64,000 bases of DNA, taken from NCBI GenBank assembly GCA_019843655.1, contig JACDQD010000105.1:5270001-5334000 (forward strand), read 5' to 3'. Every line of letters begins with the position of its first letter. Within the stretch, counting starts at the first letter, position 1. This DNA is from Lethocerus indicus. Lineage: Eukaryota; Arthropoda; Insecta; Hemiptera; Belostomatidae. Made by a program: the position numbers and the translations under genes. Of the stretch, positions 38,001 to 46,897 are shown one piece after another. The notes under the pieces were generated by a model. That model was not told where the DNA came from and did not search any database. It saw only the letters and a program-made list of their open reading frames with translations.

Positions 38001-41000
38001 GATATAATTTCTTTATGACCGGCACAACAACTCTTTCGGCGGTCAAATTCGGGCCGGTGGAAATGCACTCTCACAAAAAATAAAAATAGCGTCCACACAA
38101 AATTAAATAGTTGTCCGACCAGCGAGCCATAAATATTTACATAGTTTTTATTTTAATAATATATTAATGAATTGAGATGTATGACTACATGTATTGCGTT
38201 TCCTAATAATGATTTATTTTCCTTAAAGGATAAAATAAAAGCAATAAATCGATTAATTAATGATTAATCAGTTAATAATGAGTTCTGGTAATGCTAGGAC
38301 GAAGTTCGAAACGTTACGTTTATAGAGATACAACGTTCGGAAGTAGCGAGATTAATTGATTGGAGGATCGACGATTATTTTTTTTAAATAGTAAAATTTA
38401 AAATGCGCAGCACGAAGTGTGTTTTCCACAGCATAAGCTATATTTCAGTATAAAATACTCCTCACTGCGTCATACTGTCAGAACTGCTTTTCTATTCCTT
38501 TTTCGTGTCCTATTTTACGCGCCCTCTAATTCTACTCCGCGGTCGGATTTGTGTTTTCGAATCCAAGAAAGATGGCAATAAGCCTGGGAATTGGGTCGAA
38601 TATCCTTCGGGTCGGGTCATGGCAGGGCGAGGCGGGCGGAGCGGGCGGATATTTTCGCGACCCCTGCGGTCAAAATATTACCAGTTTTAATAAAAGCGAG
38701 AGGGAAATGCGGCCGGTCCTGTTTCCGGAAATGGAACGCCGCGTAAAATGTAATAAAAAAAAACCAGGGAGGGACGAAAGGGCACTGTCCAGAATAATAC
38801 GGCGCCACCGATGCAGTCCGGCATAACATCCCCGTAACGCGGGTCAAGTATCACACAGCGCCGTCTCATTTATAATTCCTTCATTACGCTTTTGCGTTTC
38901 ATCGCGGTAATGCTGTACAAAAAATCAACAAAAGCCCAATTATTATTTACGTAATAAAACATAGAAATTATATAATGCTATATAATTGTTGGGAGGGCCG
39001 GTGAAAATTGATAAAATACGATATCCGTATCCATTGGCGGCAGTGCGGCTTTGACTTCAGCCATCTTCAGTAGCTTCAGTAGTAGCAAGTGCGCATGCCG
39101 CAAGTCTGCCCTGTCTCACTGCAGTGATTCGTATGTCGATGCATAATTTATTGGAATTTTAAAGCGTCCTATTACCTCCAATTAGTTTCTGTGAAGGGTG
39201 TTTAGCCAGAAGAGGCTGTTCGCTTCGTCAGTTCAATTGTGCACGGCCGATCGGGCGTGACAATAAACAATTTATTTTATGTTGCCTCTATCGCCGTACT
39301 ATTACAGAGCGTGTGGTGACTCGTGAATACAGATTGTTCCATTAGAAGGGTAAGATTGTAATAATGGTCGAAGGTGGGTAGTGAATGGGGTTTGTAAGAG
39401 GTGGAGGAGGTGGGTATGAGGGGGCGGCGGGCCGGGGGCGGCACGTGCAGTCGCGATCGATACAGGCAACGCCCCCAACCACACGCCCTGTCTGCATCTC
39501 GCTAATACCCACCTAGTTAGCCCACGCACCAACCATCACTCCAACCTATTTATTCTCTCCCAATTAGTAAGGATTTATAACAACTGCTACACTCCAACAA
39601 TATAAAATACGGGTATTAAACCTGTTAAGAGAGGCCGCGTGGGTTTGGAATAAAAAAATTCTTGCCGTATTCTCCCCACACTTATATATTATATATAAAA
39701 GTCCAATAATCTGCTCAATAAAGCAGAAATTATATAATTGTTTGTGGTTCCAAGAAGGTATCCGTATGCACTCCAAAAGGAAAAAAAAATACTGCAGCCA
39801 TTATTTGTTCTAGAGGCTGCATAAATTAACAATTTCAACTCACTATCCAAGTTTCCCACAATATCGAAATGTAAAATCCTTCCTATCTATCTTTGAAGTA
39901 TCTCTGTTTAAATGCGATTTAAGACGGATCAGAAATAGCGCTTGGAACTGGAATTAATGTAATTCTGGAACCGACAAAAATGTTGAAGCGTTGCAAATAT
40001 TTGAAATGGATGCTGTAGTGTAGCTGCGCGACTCAAGGTGACATTCATCGCGTCTATGCGGCAAATTGCGCTTGAGACGGCCATGACTGAACAACCCTCG
40101 GCAATTCTTCGTTCGCTACTGTTGCGGGCATAGCGAAGTCCTTCGGGGCATCGTTATCGTCGCTTTGTCCTTAAGTGAGTCGGGGAAATTGCCGTGCACA
40201 TTCATCCCGGTTATTTCGGTCTCCCGTTCTAGTACACAGTCTATTATGCCTATTATTATTTATAATAGGTTATTGATAAACCTACATAATTATCAGCTAA
40301 GTAATTATATAGGATGAAAAACATGTTTACCGTAGATTTCGTTGTATCTGTTTCTCTCCTCGCTGGTCTTTTGCTAGACCGGTTTCGGCTGCTGGTTATT
40401 TTCAGTAGCGGTATTCGTCACTGTGGCACGTTTTTTGGGCTTCCTCACTGCACTGTCAATGTCACTTGTACTGTCAATCAGTTTATTGGTGAAAGTGCAC
40501 TGAACGAACCATTTTTGTTAAACTAGCGCCCCCCCGAGGGTGGTGCGGAAATGTACTTAACTAAAGTTCGTTGGATTTATTTGCTGGAGCGCTAGTTTAT
40601 CGGTGTATGTGCACGCAACGAACTTTAGTTAAGTACATTTCCGCACCACCCTCAAGGGGCGCTAGTTTATCGGTGCAAATAAATCCAACGAACTTTAGTT
40701 AAGTACATTTCCGCACCACCCTCAGGGGGCGCTAGTTTATCGGTGCATGTGCACGCAACGAACTTTAGTTAAGTACATTTCCGCACCACCCTCAGGGGGC
40801 GCTAGTTTATCGGTGCATGTGCACGCAACGAACTTTAGTTAAGTACATTTCCGCACCACCCTCAGGGGGCGCTAGTTTATCGGTGCAAATAAATCCTACG
40901 AACTTTAGTTAAGTACATTTCCGCACCACCCTCAGGGGGCGCTAGTTTATCGGTGCATGTGCACGCAACGAACTTTAGTTAAGTACATTTCCGCACCACC

Positions 41001-44000
41001 CTCAGGGGGCGCTAGTTTATCGGTGCAAATAAATCCAACGAACTTTAGTTAAGTACATTTCCGCACCACATTCAGGGGGGCGCTAGTTTCACAAAAATCA
41101 TTCGTTGGCCGATAAACTAGCCCCCTTTGAAGGTGGTGCGGAAATGTATTTAACTAAAGTTCGTTGGATTTATTTGCACCGATAAACTATATTACTAAAA
41201 ATAAACTTTTTTCAATAAATTGTCGATCAACAGAAAACATTGATGATCGTAAATACACAATACGAAATAGGTTTCCTGTCATGTATTTGGAAGTCAGAAC
41301 CAATTGTGACCAGTTGAGTGATCAAATATATATTTGACCGATAATCCGTCAAAGACTTTAGCCGATTAACAAAATCCCTTCCAACCCAAATAAGGCAAGC
41401 AACATCCCCCAAAATCACAATAAAAAGACCCACCATATACAAACGACAGCCAACCACCACAGAACAAGTGACAGTGACAGTGCAGTGAGGATGCCCAAAA
41501 TTGCAATATTTCTCAGGAATTCTATTTTTTATTTGTCTACATTTCTGTTTTTTCTGGCTTTTCTATTTTGCTCATATTTCGTGGTGACTGGTTCATAAAT
41601 TCCCAACAAATTCTGGCTCTTCACCATCCTAACTACGAACGTAAGGACAGAATGCCGAGAATAATACGGCGTCGCCCGATACTGGGCCAGCTTTACATCG
41701 CTGTATCGCGGGATAGTATCACAGAGCGCCGTCTCATTTCTAATTGATTCGTTACGCTTTTGCGCTTTCACTGGGCTCTGCCGCCCCATTTCTTTTACCG
41801 AATGTGTTGTTTCTAATCACGTTTCCGAGGCGATGTTATATATCGCCGAATGTTGCCTTCCTACCGCCTCCCATGGGGCTGCTTCATCAGAGCGGCTACT
41901 GTTAATGTCAGTTATACCGAGCGTGATGATGCGAGTATTAACGCGTCGGCGAGGAGTGTACTCGGGGGAAATTTGTCGCCCTGCTGGCCGACCCCAGCCG
42001 GCTATATTATTAATGACCATCCCCCGCTTGTTCCTCAGGCCCCGAGAACGATTTAAACCTTAGTTAAACTTCCCTTTTGTTGACGATGCTAATGCAACGA
42101 AATCACAATAACATTCCCTGCTTCAAATTTATTTTTAATTTGAAAACGGGGATAATAATATGTTTATGATCGCCCATTTAGTATACTCGGTTTTGATATT
42201 GCGGGAACTGATTTCCCGCATTATTCAGTATCAGTTGTGTAAAGAAAAAAAATTTTTTTGGGAACAGGCCTCGATTGTGTATCCTGTAAGTACTCTACCA
42301 TCGGAGGCGCACAACCTCAATTCCCAGTAACCATTCTTCGTCGATCGATGTTAATTTTAATTTTCCAATCCACCTACGTAGCTGAGGCAGTGTCCACCCT
42401 AGTATCCCGCTCTTGAGCCTCGATAATTGGATACCCGAGTTATTAGGCCGGCCGAAAATCCATTTCATCCCCCCTCCCTCCCCGTTAGAGCTCCGTACAA
42501 ATTAGCCCCCGTCGTCGTCCCTTCCAATTTCAGATATCCTCGCAACTCTGACACGTTCTCTTTCACTATTGGTAAAACCAATCCAAGCAACATTTATTGT
42601 ATAAAACAACAATAAGAAATAATAATAATAATTTTGATCGCATAATAATTATGCGATAATAATATTTTTTCATAACTTTCTCATTATTCTGTGCCTATGC
42701 CTGACTGGACTCGTCCTTATCCACATCGTCTGTGCTAAAGGTTATCTACTGAGGTACATATACGATAGTGTACTCCGTACAATTCACACATGCCTCAAAG
42801 ATAAGAGAATGAACTAAAAACTGAAAAAAACTCGGAACAAATAAGCGATATCGCGCACAGAATCGTACGGGTGATGTATTTGGCTGCTGATTGTGAATTG
42901 GAATTGGCGGCCTAGACAAAAATTGGTTCGTACAATGTCATGAATATGTATTTGCACAGTCAGATGGGGCCGGGTAGGGACCGAGGGGCCTAACAATATT
43001 AGCCGGCAGGGACATGCTCCCTTGATATCGCCACTCATTTGAATAGCTAACAACTGGACCCGCACAATCTTCACGCCCGCTCTTACACCCCTCAGTCCAC
43101 TGCTTTCACTGGAGAGCCACAGTTAAAAGTTAGGAGGAAAGCAAGGGTCGTTTAAAATAACTTTTTTTTTCGATGTCGTCGTTCTTTGTGCGGATATTTT
43201 CTCGACCCCTGCGGTCAAAATATTACCAGTTTTAATAAAACCGAGAGGGCCGGTCCTGTTTCCGGAAATGGAACGCCGCGTAAAATGTAATAAAAAAACC
43301 AGCGAGGGACAAAAGAGCACCGTCCAGAATAATACGGCGCCACCGATGCAGTCCGGCATAACATCCCCGTAACGCGGGTCAAGTATCACACAGCGCCGTC
43401 TCATTTATAATTGCATTGTTACGCTTTTACGATTTATCCGGGGAGTCCCGGACAAAAAAGCTTTAAAATTTGAAATCAACAAAAGTCCCATTATAATTTA
43501 CGTAATAAAACATAGACATTATATAATGTTGTATAATTGTTGGGAGGGCCGGTGATTGATTGAGGAGAACTAAAGTTAAAAGTTAGGCGGAAAGCAAGGA
43601 TCGTTTCAAATAATTTTTTTTCAATGTCGCCGTTCCGAATTTCTTTTTTATCGAGTACAGCGTTCACTGTCATTAAACTTGGCCTGCGCTCGTCAAGATT
43701 TCTCCCTACCGTACCCGTACACTTCTTGGATCATCCCCATCAAAGGAAAATGATCCCTATTTAAGGGCTTCGAAGCCGATCTCGTTTCTGCTACTCCCCG
43801 ACAGAACAATGTCGCAGGAAAGGAAATGAGCTTAGTTTTGAGAAGAAAAACTATCCACTAGTCGTTTGATTATATGGAAACGGTGCCTTTGATGTTGCCG
43901 AAGATTACACAATTTAAATAAATTACAGGTTTGTCTAAACAAGTTACATTTATTAAACTGTTGATCAGGTTGGACTAAACCGATATTTTAATAACGTTAT

Positions 44001-46345
44001 AATTACGACTGTTGACGAATAATATTCAAGCCTCTGAATATTAATGTTGGGACGTGCTGTGGGAAGGTTTTGGTTTAGATAGGAGGGCATAACTAGGGGG
44101 GGGGGGATGGTTGGGTGTTTGTCCGGGCAGCACACATGACACACACACACACACACACACAGACACAGCCAGCCAGACAGTCAGTCACTCATTAGGGGCC
44201 AGGTTGGGTCAATATTGGGTGCCAAACACCGATTGTGGAGTCTGCCGCACTAACTAAACTCCCCCCTCCCCCTCTCCACCCCCCAACCACGTGCCCTTCT
44301 ATAATAACCGAGGATATTATTATACCGTTGTTCCAAACGTCTTTCCAAATGTCTCTAGCCACGTCTTCCATTGTTCTTGACGTTAGAACTGTTTATGAAC
44401 TACGTGGCTTAGATTCGTCTTTTCTTAAAATAAAGATTTCATTATTGTAAGGGAATTCGATAGGCCGACACCTAGTAGAGGATTTGTGGTCTGCTGTCGG
44501 GCTTGTATTTGTCACTCAATATGAATTCCCAGCTTAGCAGAGGATGTCGGTCAAGATCAGGTCTGCCATCGCATCAAACTCCCGTCGATCGGGTCCAAAC
44601 TTCAGAATGGGGGGACGGCGGTCCGGCAGGAGCTGAAAACTGGGAAAGCTAACGGCAGACGGAGTCTCACGTCGGGTGTTTTTTTACCTTAACAACTGTC
44701 GAAGAAGAAAAGGTAAAGGTCGGGTCGTGCTCGGCTACCCCCGCCCTTAATCTAAGATAAGCCCTGCCCCCCCCCCCTTCCACACGATATCGCAATTTAG
44801 GGACGCTCCGGCCTAATGAGGCCGCCCGCTCATTACCGCTAATGCCCCCCCCACACCACCCTTCAAAACACCGACCTAGTCCAGGCGGTAATATTACCAC
44901 CAAAAGCGAGCTGGCTTCAGCAGGAGTCTGGAATGCGGAGACCTCGTGCCAGTGCACCTGAATTAAACGCATAGAAAGCACCGGATTATAAAAGGCAATT
45001 ACATATTTCAATGGACGGAAAGGGCTAGAGAAACCAACTTAATTAGACCGTGACGCGTGCGATTTTATTCCACGCTACACCCTAGACAGCCCTAACCGGG
45101 ATCACCTGTGATCCTGGCCCCACATTAGTATAATAATATATCGAGGCCATTTTATTGCGTCTGGTATGTTTTTAGGATTTATGAGTGAGATTTGTGGAAG
45201 AAGTAAGAACGGCTACATAACCGACTATAGGCTTCATAATCCGATGACAACTCAAACGTTTGTTGTTGCATAATTTTACTTCTCCTATTTAATCTTGTAC
45301 CAACCCTTATGACGGAGGTCGTACGGATTTTTTAATATTAAAATATAGCGCCTTGGACAGTCGTAATTGGCACCATGTGACCGGCTTAGAGATAGGCCGA
45401 TTAATTAAAATGACGTTGTAAAATGGGGCTGGCCGATTTGATGGGGAGGGGTGGCCGGTGGTGAGATCTGTGACCGGATAAGGGGTCCAGGTTGTACTAG
45501 GGGCGGTGGGCGTACGTACCACGTGTTTGTCACACGAGCCGATCCCATTAGGATAACGCTAATCGCCCCCGGGCTTTCATTAACTAATGGCCCCTATTGG
45601 GGAGCCGCCCCTCACTGGCCCCCGGTCACTGCCCACAATACTATTTAGGACGCCGAACAGCCAAAGTGAAACCGAGTCTTAAGTTTAAATATAGCCATCA
45701 CTCTCGCGGAAGTGCTAAGCACTTGTCCAGCAATATGGTCAGGCAAATGGGCAAGATGGCAAAGATATCGGCGGAATGTATATAAATGTTATTTACGAAT
45801 CGGTGTAATGTTTCAGGACGTGGCGTTCATAAACCCAGCGAACGTTGTGTTCGTGTACATGTTGGTGAGGGAACTTGTGAGGGGCGACGAAGTGGAGTCG
45901 GAGCCCCAGCTGCAGGCCGTGGTGCTCACCTGCCTCTACCTCTCGTACTCCTACATGGGCAACGAGATATCCTACCCGCTCAAGCCGTTCTTGGTGGAAG
46001 ACTCGAAGGAGCGCTTCTGGGACAGGTGTCTCTTGATCGTCAACAGCTTGTCCAGGAGCATGCTCAGGTAATCCAGCCTCACTTTCTGACACATATTACC
46101 GTCGGTATTTTATCCTCTTTTATCCCTAACCTTTTTTAATCGCCGGGACGGGCGATCGAACGGATCGGGATAATTCGTCGCTTGGTTTCGATGACCGAAA
46201 TGAAAATGTGTTACCGTTATATCGAGCTTCGAAATTGTTGTTAAGGATCAACGCTGAGCCGGCTTTCTTCACGGAAATCTTCACCGAGTTGAAGGCGTGC
46301 GGGTCGTCCTCGACTTCGTCAGTGGGGCCGACATCGGCGGCCTGA
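8630..46345 (+). CDS. Cdk5alpha: Cdk5 activator (p35 / Cdk5-alpha family), complete CDS in three exons
   Basis: CDS = join(8630-9490, 45817-46067, 46246-46345), 403 residues. The product is a cyclin-like regulatory subunit that binds and activates the kinase Cdk5, mainly in neurons; p35 proteins are tethered to membranes by N-myristoylation. Seen: start MGTVLSFSP with Gly2 (the p35 myristoylation context); a basic block at residues 86-118 (KSLKKHS...WKRF) as in vertebrate p35; a poly-Asn tract at 181-198; then from about residue 236 the conserved domain with [61 protein letters not shown] and a C-terminal [12 protein letters not shown]. The start has a good context (A at -3, G at +4). Introns are GT-AG: intron 1 (9491-45816) is phase 0, intron 2 (46068-46245) phase 2, and the frame holds across both. 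Family assignment rests on recalled vertebrate and fly p35 sequences. Which activator paralogue it is cannot be tested here. Confidence 0.95.
9170..9223 (+). repeat. Poly-asparagine codon run inside Cdk5 activator exon 1
   Basis: Eighteen codons encode Asn3-Ser-Asn14, nearly all AAC with one AAT inside the long run. They lie in the poorly conserved linker between the N-terminal basic block and the Cdk5-binding domain, so the run is probably length-variable. A Gln/His-rich stretch ([14 protein letters not shown]) follows at about residues 215-230. Confidence 0.9.
9491..15623. other. Intron 1, first segment
   Basis: AT-rich; no gene supported. A stretch at about 13612-13665 resembles 15295-15346 (see findings). 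Confidence 0.6.
15624..15659. repeat. (AT)n microsatellite
   Basis: Eighteen AT units in intron 1. Confidence 0.98.
18301..18346 (+). repeat. 20-bp tandem repeat, about 2.3 copies
   Basis: TTATTGTAATACCGGTAATG occurs twice exactly, followed by a partial third unit. Each unit carries the palindrome ACCGGT. Confidence 0.95.
19810..19834. repeat. (GA)n microsatellite
   Basis: Uninterrupted GA run; it creates the Ser/Leu-rich antisense frames seen there. Confidence 0.95.
22801..23648 (+). repeat. Array of about twelve 70-bp direct units in foldback copy A
   Basis: Units repeat at a period of 70 bp (69 in a few). Each has ACTTTAGTTAAGTACATTTC, CGCACCACCCTCA, GGGGGCGCTAGTTTATCGG and a short variable spacer. 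CACC near the start of the second block pairs with GGTG after TATC, giving a possible hairpin in every unit. Confidence 0.95.
24220..24300 (-). other. GC-stem module in foldback copy A
   Basis: On the minus strand it starts GAGACGGCGCTGCGTGATAC, has ATCCCGCGTTAC in the middle, and ends with CGCCGTATTATTC. ACGGCG and CGCCGT can close a stem. Equivalent modules lie at 41658-41738 and 52584-52664, and in two other families. Confidence 0.75.
24546..29325. other. Intron 1 segment
   Basis: AT-rich with GC-rich patches at about 25900-26060 and 28130-28290. An 18-bp palindrome ATATCATGTACATGATAT is at 26377-26394. No gene seen. Confidence 0.55.
26091..26139. repeat. CT-rich microsatellite
   Basis: Imperfect (CT)n run next to a GC-rich block with a poly-G run at about 26000. 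Confidence 0.95.
29340..29460 (+). mobile_element. Short foldback hairpin element, copy 2
   Basis: Same arms and same one-sided tail as the copy at 5956, with a better-preserved left arm (TTTCTGTCTCCTCTCGCTGG). The direct repeat TACTTTATTCTTGT occurs at 29326-29339 and 29461-29474, a 14-bp exact duplication. It lies in intron 1 of the Cdk5 activator gene. Confidence 0.85.
29475..31895. other. Intron 1 segment
   Basis: Frames of 100-108 codons at 29497-29823, 30124-30444 and 30362-30747 overlap on opposite strands and show no family motif. Nothing supportable. Confidence 0.55.
31896..32077 (+). repeat. Third dispersed repeat family, copy 1
   Basis: Matches 35067-35268. Shared blocks are GGTAAATCG, ACTTTGAATGCATAATT, GGCGCTAATACTAAACCCGC, TGCATCAAGTGCGCCGTCAT and GTCA-type spacing after it. 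A short GTGTGT tract precedes it and a CT microsatellite (32078-32116) follows. Confidence 0.8.
31968..32033 (+). other. GC-stem module in third repeat family, copy 1
   Basis: Plus strand: GGGCGCTAATACTAAACCCG, CATAACT, CTGTAA, TGCATCAAGTGCGCCGTCAT. It aligns with the minus-strand modules of the other two families after one 4-5 base gap near the start. Confidence 0.65.
32078..32116. repeat. (TC)n microsatellite
   Basis: Perfect CT run directly after third-family copy 1. Confidence 0.97.
34981..35067. repeat. (AT)n followed by (TG)n microsatellites
   Basis: (AT)20 at 34981-35020 and (TG)n at 35043-35067, ending exactly where third-family copy 2 begins. Confidence 0.97.
35067..35268 (+). repeat. 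Third dispersed repeat family, copy 2
   Basis: Partner of the copy at 31896, with a perfect 8-bp stem GACGGCGC/GCGCCGTC around the central module (35136-35202). It is preceded directly by (TG)n at 35043-35067 and followed by a CT-rich tract and AT repeats. Confidence 0.8.
35136..35202 (+). other. GC-stem module in third repeat family, copy 2
   Basis: Plus strand with the perfect closing stem GACGGCGC/GCGCCGTC. The inner sequence is almost the same as at 31968-32033. Confidence 0.65.
37137..37176. repeat. 40-bp AT palindrome
   Basis: Two perfect 18-bp arms (AGTTATAATATAGTTATA and its complement) with a 4-base loop. It could extrude as a cruciform. Confidence 0.9.
38645..39003 (+). repeat. 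Second dispersed repeat family, copy 1
   Basis: Matches 43190-43554 over about 360 bp at high identity, from GCGGATATTTT through GACCCCTGCGGTCAAAATAT, GGAACGCCGCGTAAAATGTA, the GC-stem module (38791-38870), to ATAATTGTTGGGAGGGCCGG. No coding domain is seen; short frames in it are not shared with a known protein. Confidence 0.85.
38791..38870 (-). other. GC-stem module in second repeat family, copy 1
   Basis: Minus strand: GACGGCGCTGTGTGATACTT, GACCCGCGTTACGGGG, ATGTTATGCCGG, CTGCATCGGTGGCGCCGTAT. The outer stem ACGGCGC/GCGCCGT is seven pairs. Confidence 0.75.
39004..40327. other. Intron 1 segment
   Basis: No gene or repeat family recognised. Confidence 0.55.
40328..41796 (+). mobile_element. 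Long foldback element with 70-bp array, copy B (right end lost)
   Basis: Left end runs TACCGTAGATTTCGTTGT, CTCCTCGCTGG, CTAGACCGGTTTCGGCTGCT and then the ACTGTCAATGTCACTTG block. An inverted partial unit (about 40520-40580), seven direct units (about 40587-41090) and an inverted closing unit (41101-41186) follow. The core and the GC-stem module are present, but the match to copies A and C stops after CCCATTTCTTTT at 41796, so the right inverted end is lost. Confidence 0.8.
41658..41738 (-). other. GC-stem module in foldback copy B
   Basis: Same module, with the closing bases ACGGCG/CGCCGT kept and scattered changes inside (for example CTGTATCGCGGG on the plus strand). Confidence 0.7.
42637..42657. 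repeat. 21-bp perfect palindrome
   Basis: ATCGCATAAT, one central base, ATTATGCGAT. Confidence 0.9.
43190..43554 (+). repeat. Second dispersed repeat family, copy 2
   Basis: Partner of the copy at 38645, with the GC-stem module at 43326-43405. It is flanked by a direct repeat of about 62 bp (43121-43183 and 43574-43635), which starts AGTTAAAAGTTAGG and ends with GTTC. The flanking repeats suggest a tandem unit of about 453 bp or a duplication at insertion. Confidence 0.85.
43326..43405 (-). other. GC-stem module in second repeat family, copy 2
   Basis: Nearly identical to the module at 38791-38870. Confidence 0.75.
44139..44161. repeat. (CA)n microsatellite
   Basis: About eleven CA units, preceded by a poly-G run of eleven at about 44097-44106. 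Confidence 0.95.
45817..46067 (+). CDS. Cdk5alpha: Cdk5 activator coding exon 2
   Basis: Begins directly after TTTCAG with GAC GTG GCG TTC ATA and encodes the core of the cyclin-like fold: [45 protein letters not shown] and [17 protein letters not shown]. It is 251 nt and ends with two bases of a split Arg codon before the donor GTAATC at 46068. This is the most conserved part of the protein and makes the family assignment secure. Confidence 0.96.
46068..46245 (+). other. Intron 2 of the Cdk5 activator gene (178 bp)
   Basis: Short GT-AG intron, donor GTAATC and acceptor TTGTTAAG. The polypyrimidine tract is weak, but the join gives SRSMLR-INAEP, which matches the conserved ML-x-INA(D/E)P order of p35 proteins. 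Confidence 0.88.
46246..46345 (+). CDS. Cdk5alpha: Cdk5 activator coding exon 3 (C-terminus) with TGA stop
   Basis: Completes the split Arg codon, then encodes [17 protein letters not shown] and a short Ser/Gly-rich tail ending in TSAA before TGA at 46343-46345. INAEP...FT.IF corresponds to the last conserved segment of p35 proteins. The stop is followed by C (TGA-C), a leaky context, and the frame stays open after it. Confidence 0.9.
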
Positions 46346-46426
46346 CCGAGTACTCCCAGCAAGGCCTCGCTCATGGTCTGGCTCAGTATGCGGAGGGAGG
46401 AGGACGAGCATCAGCATCAGCAGCAT

Positions 46427-46476
<50 letters not shown>

Positions 46477-46582
46477 GCAGCCGCAGCCGCAGCAGAAGGG
46501 TGGGGGTGGGGGAGGCGGGGGCAGGGGCGGGAGCGTTGGGGTTGATGGAGGCGGTGGGGGCGGTGTCGGTGAGCCTGTTTGA
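46346..46582 (+). other. Open in-frame extension after the Cdk5 activator stop, with poly-Gln then poly-Gly
   Basis: From the codon after the TGA the same frame is open for 78 codons to a second TGA at 46580-46582. It encodes PSTPSKASLMVWLSMRREED, then a His/Gln run of 16 consecutive CAG-encoded Gln plus flanking Gln, then Pro-Gln repeats and a Gly-rich tail. If the first stop is final, this is 3' UTR with a CAG repeat. If it is read through, it is a C-terminal extension. The sequence alone cannot decide. Confidence 0.6.
46427..46474 (+). repeat. (CAG)16 trinucleotide repeat
   Basis: Sixteen uninterrupted CAG units, preceded by CAT-CAG mixtures and followed by CCG-CAG alternation. They lie 82 bp after the Cdk5 activator stop, on the sense strand of that gene, and are likely length-polymorphic. 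Confidence 0.97.
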
Positions 46583-46891
46583 CCGGCCGCCGCCCTCGTC
46601 GTCTCGGTGTCCGGGTGCCGCCGCCAGCTGGGGGGCTCCACCCTCTGAGGCGGGGCCCTCCTGCTCGGCCTACTACGTCTCCCAGTGCCTCACCTTCTGC
46701 CGGTGAGGCGACCTCCGCCCTACCGCCGCCCCTCCCCCAATATATGCGCCCTATAAGCCCTCTACGCCAGCTCCGCACCAGACCTATTTCACAACTTTTC
46801 GGCGGGCGGCTCGGAAAACACGGACATCCGGCATCGGCTCACTTCCTTCGGACTCGTCGCCGTTTATCTACAGAACGCGGAATCGATTGAC

Positions 46892-46897
46892 AATAAA
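46892..46897 (+). promoter_or_regulatory. Candidate AATAAA polyadenylation signal for the Cdk5 activator gene
   Basis: First canonical AATAAA that I see downstream of the stop, 547 bp after it. Use of this site is inferred from position only; later AATAAA motifs also exist. Confidence 0.3.

Larger units (their letters stand above)
32117..38644. other. Intron 1 segment
   Basis: Apart from the microsatellites, third-family copy 2 and the palindrome listed separately, I see only AT-rich sequence with purine-rich (35640-35710) and GC-rich (37330-37540) patches. Confidence 0.55.
9491..45816 (+). other. Intron 1 of the Cdk5 activator gene (about 36.3 kb)
   Basis: Bounded by donor GTAACT (9491) and acceptor TTTCAG (45811-45816). 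It holds two long foldback copies (22781-24545, 40328-41796), one short foldback hairpin (29340-29460), both copies of two other repeat families, many microsatellites and several GC-rich patches. No nested gene could be supported: the open frames inside are short, lack family motifs and are not linked by plausible splice sites. Confidence 0.9.
41797..45816. other. Intron 1, last segment
   Basis: Apart from second-family copy 2 and the simple repeats, this holds poly-G and poly-C runs and a GC-rich part at about 44560-45650. No gene supported before exon 2. Confidence 0.55.

Noticed and set aside
46383..46778. Frames rich in Ala, Cys, Pro or Arg on both strands
   Set aside because: They are shadows of the CAG repeat and GC-rich flank in other frames. 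Only the frame continuous with the Cdk5 activator is worth attention.
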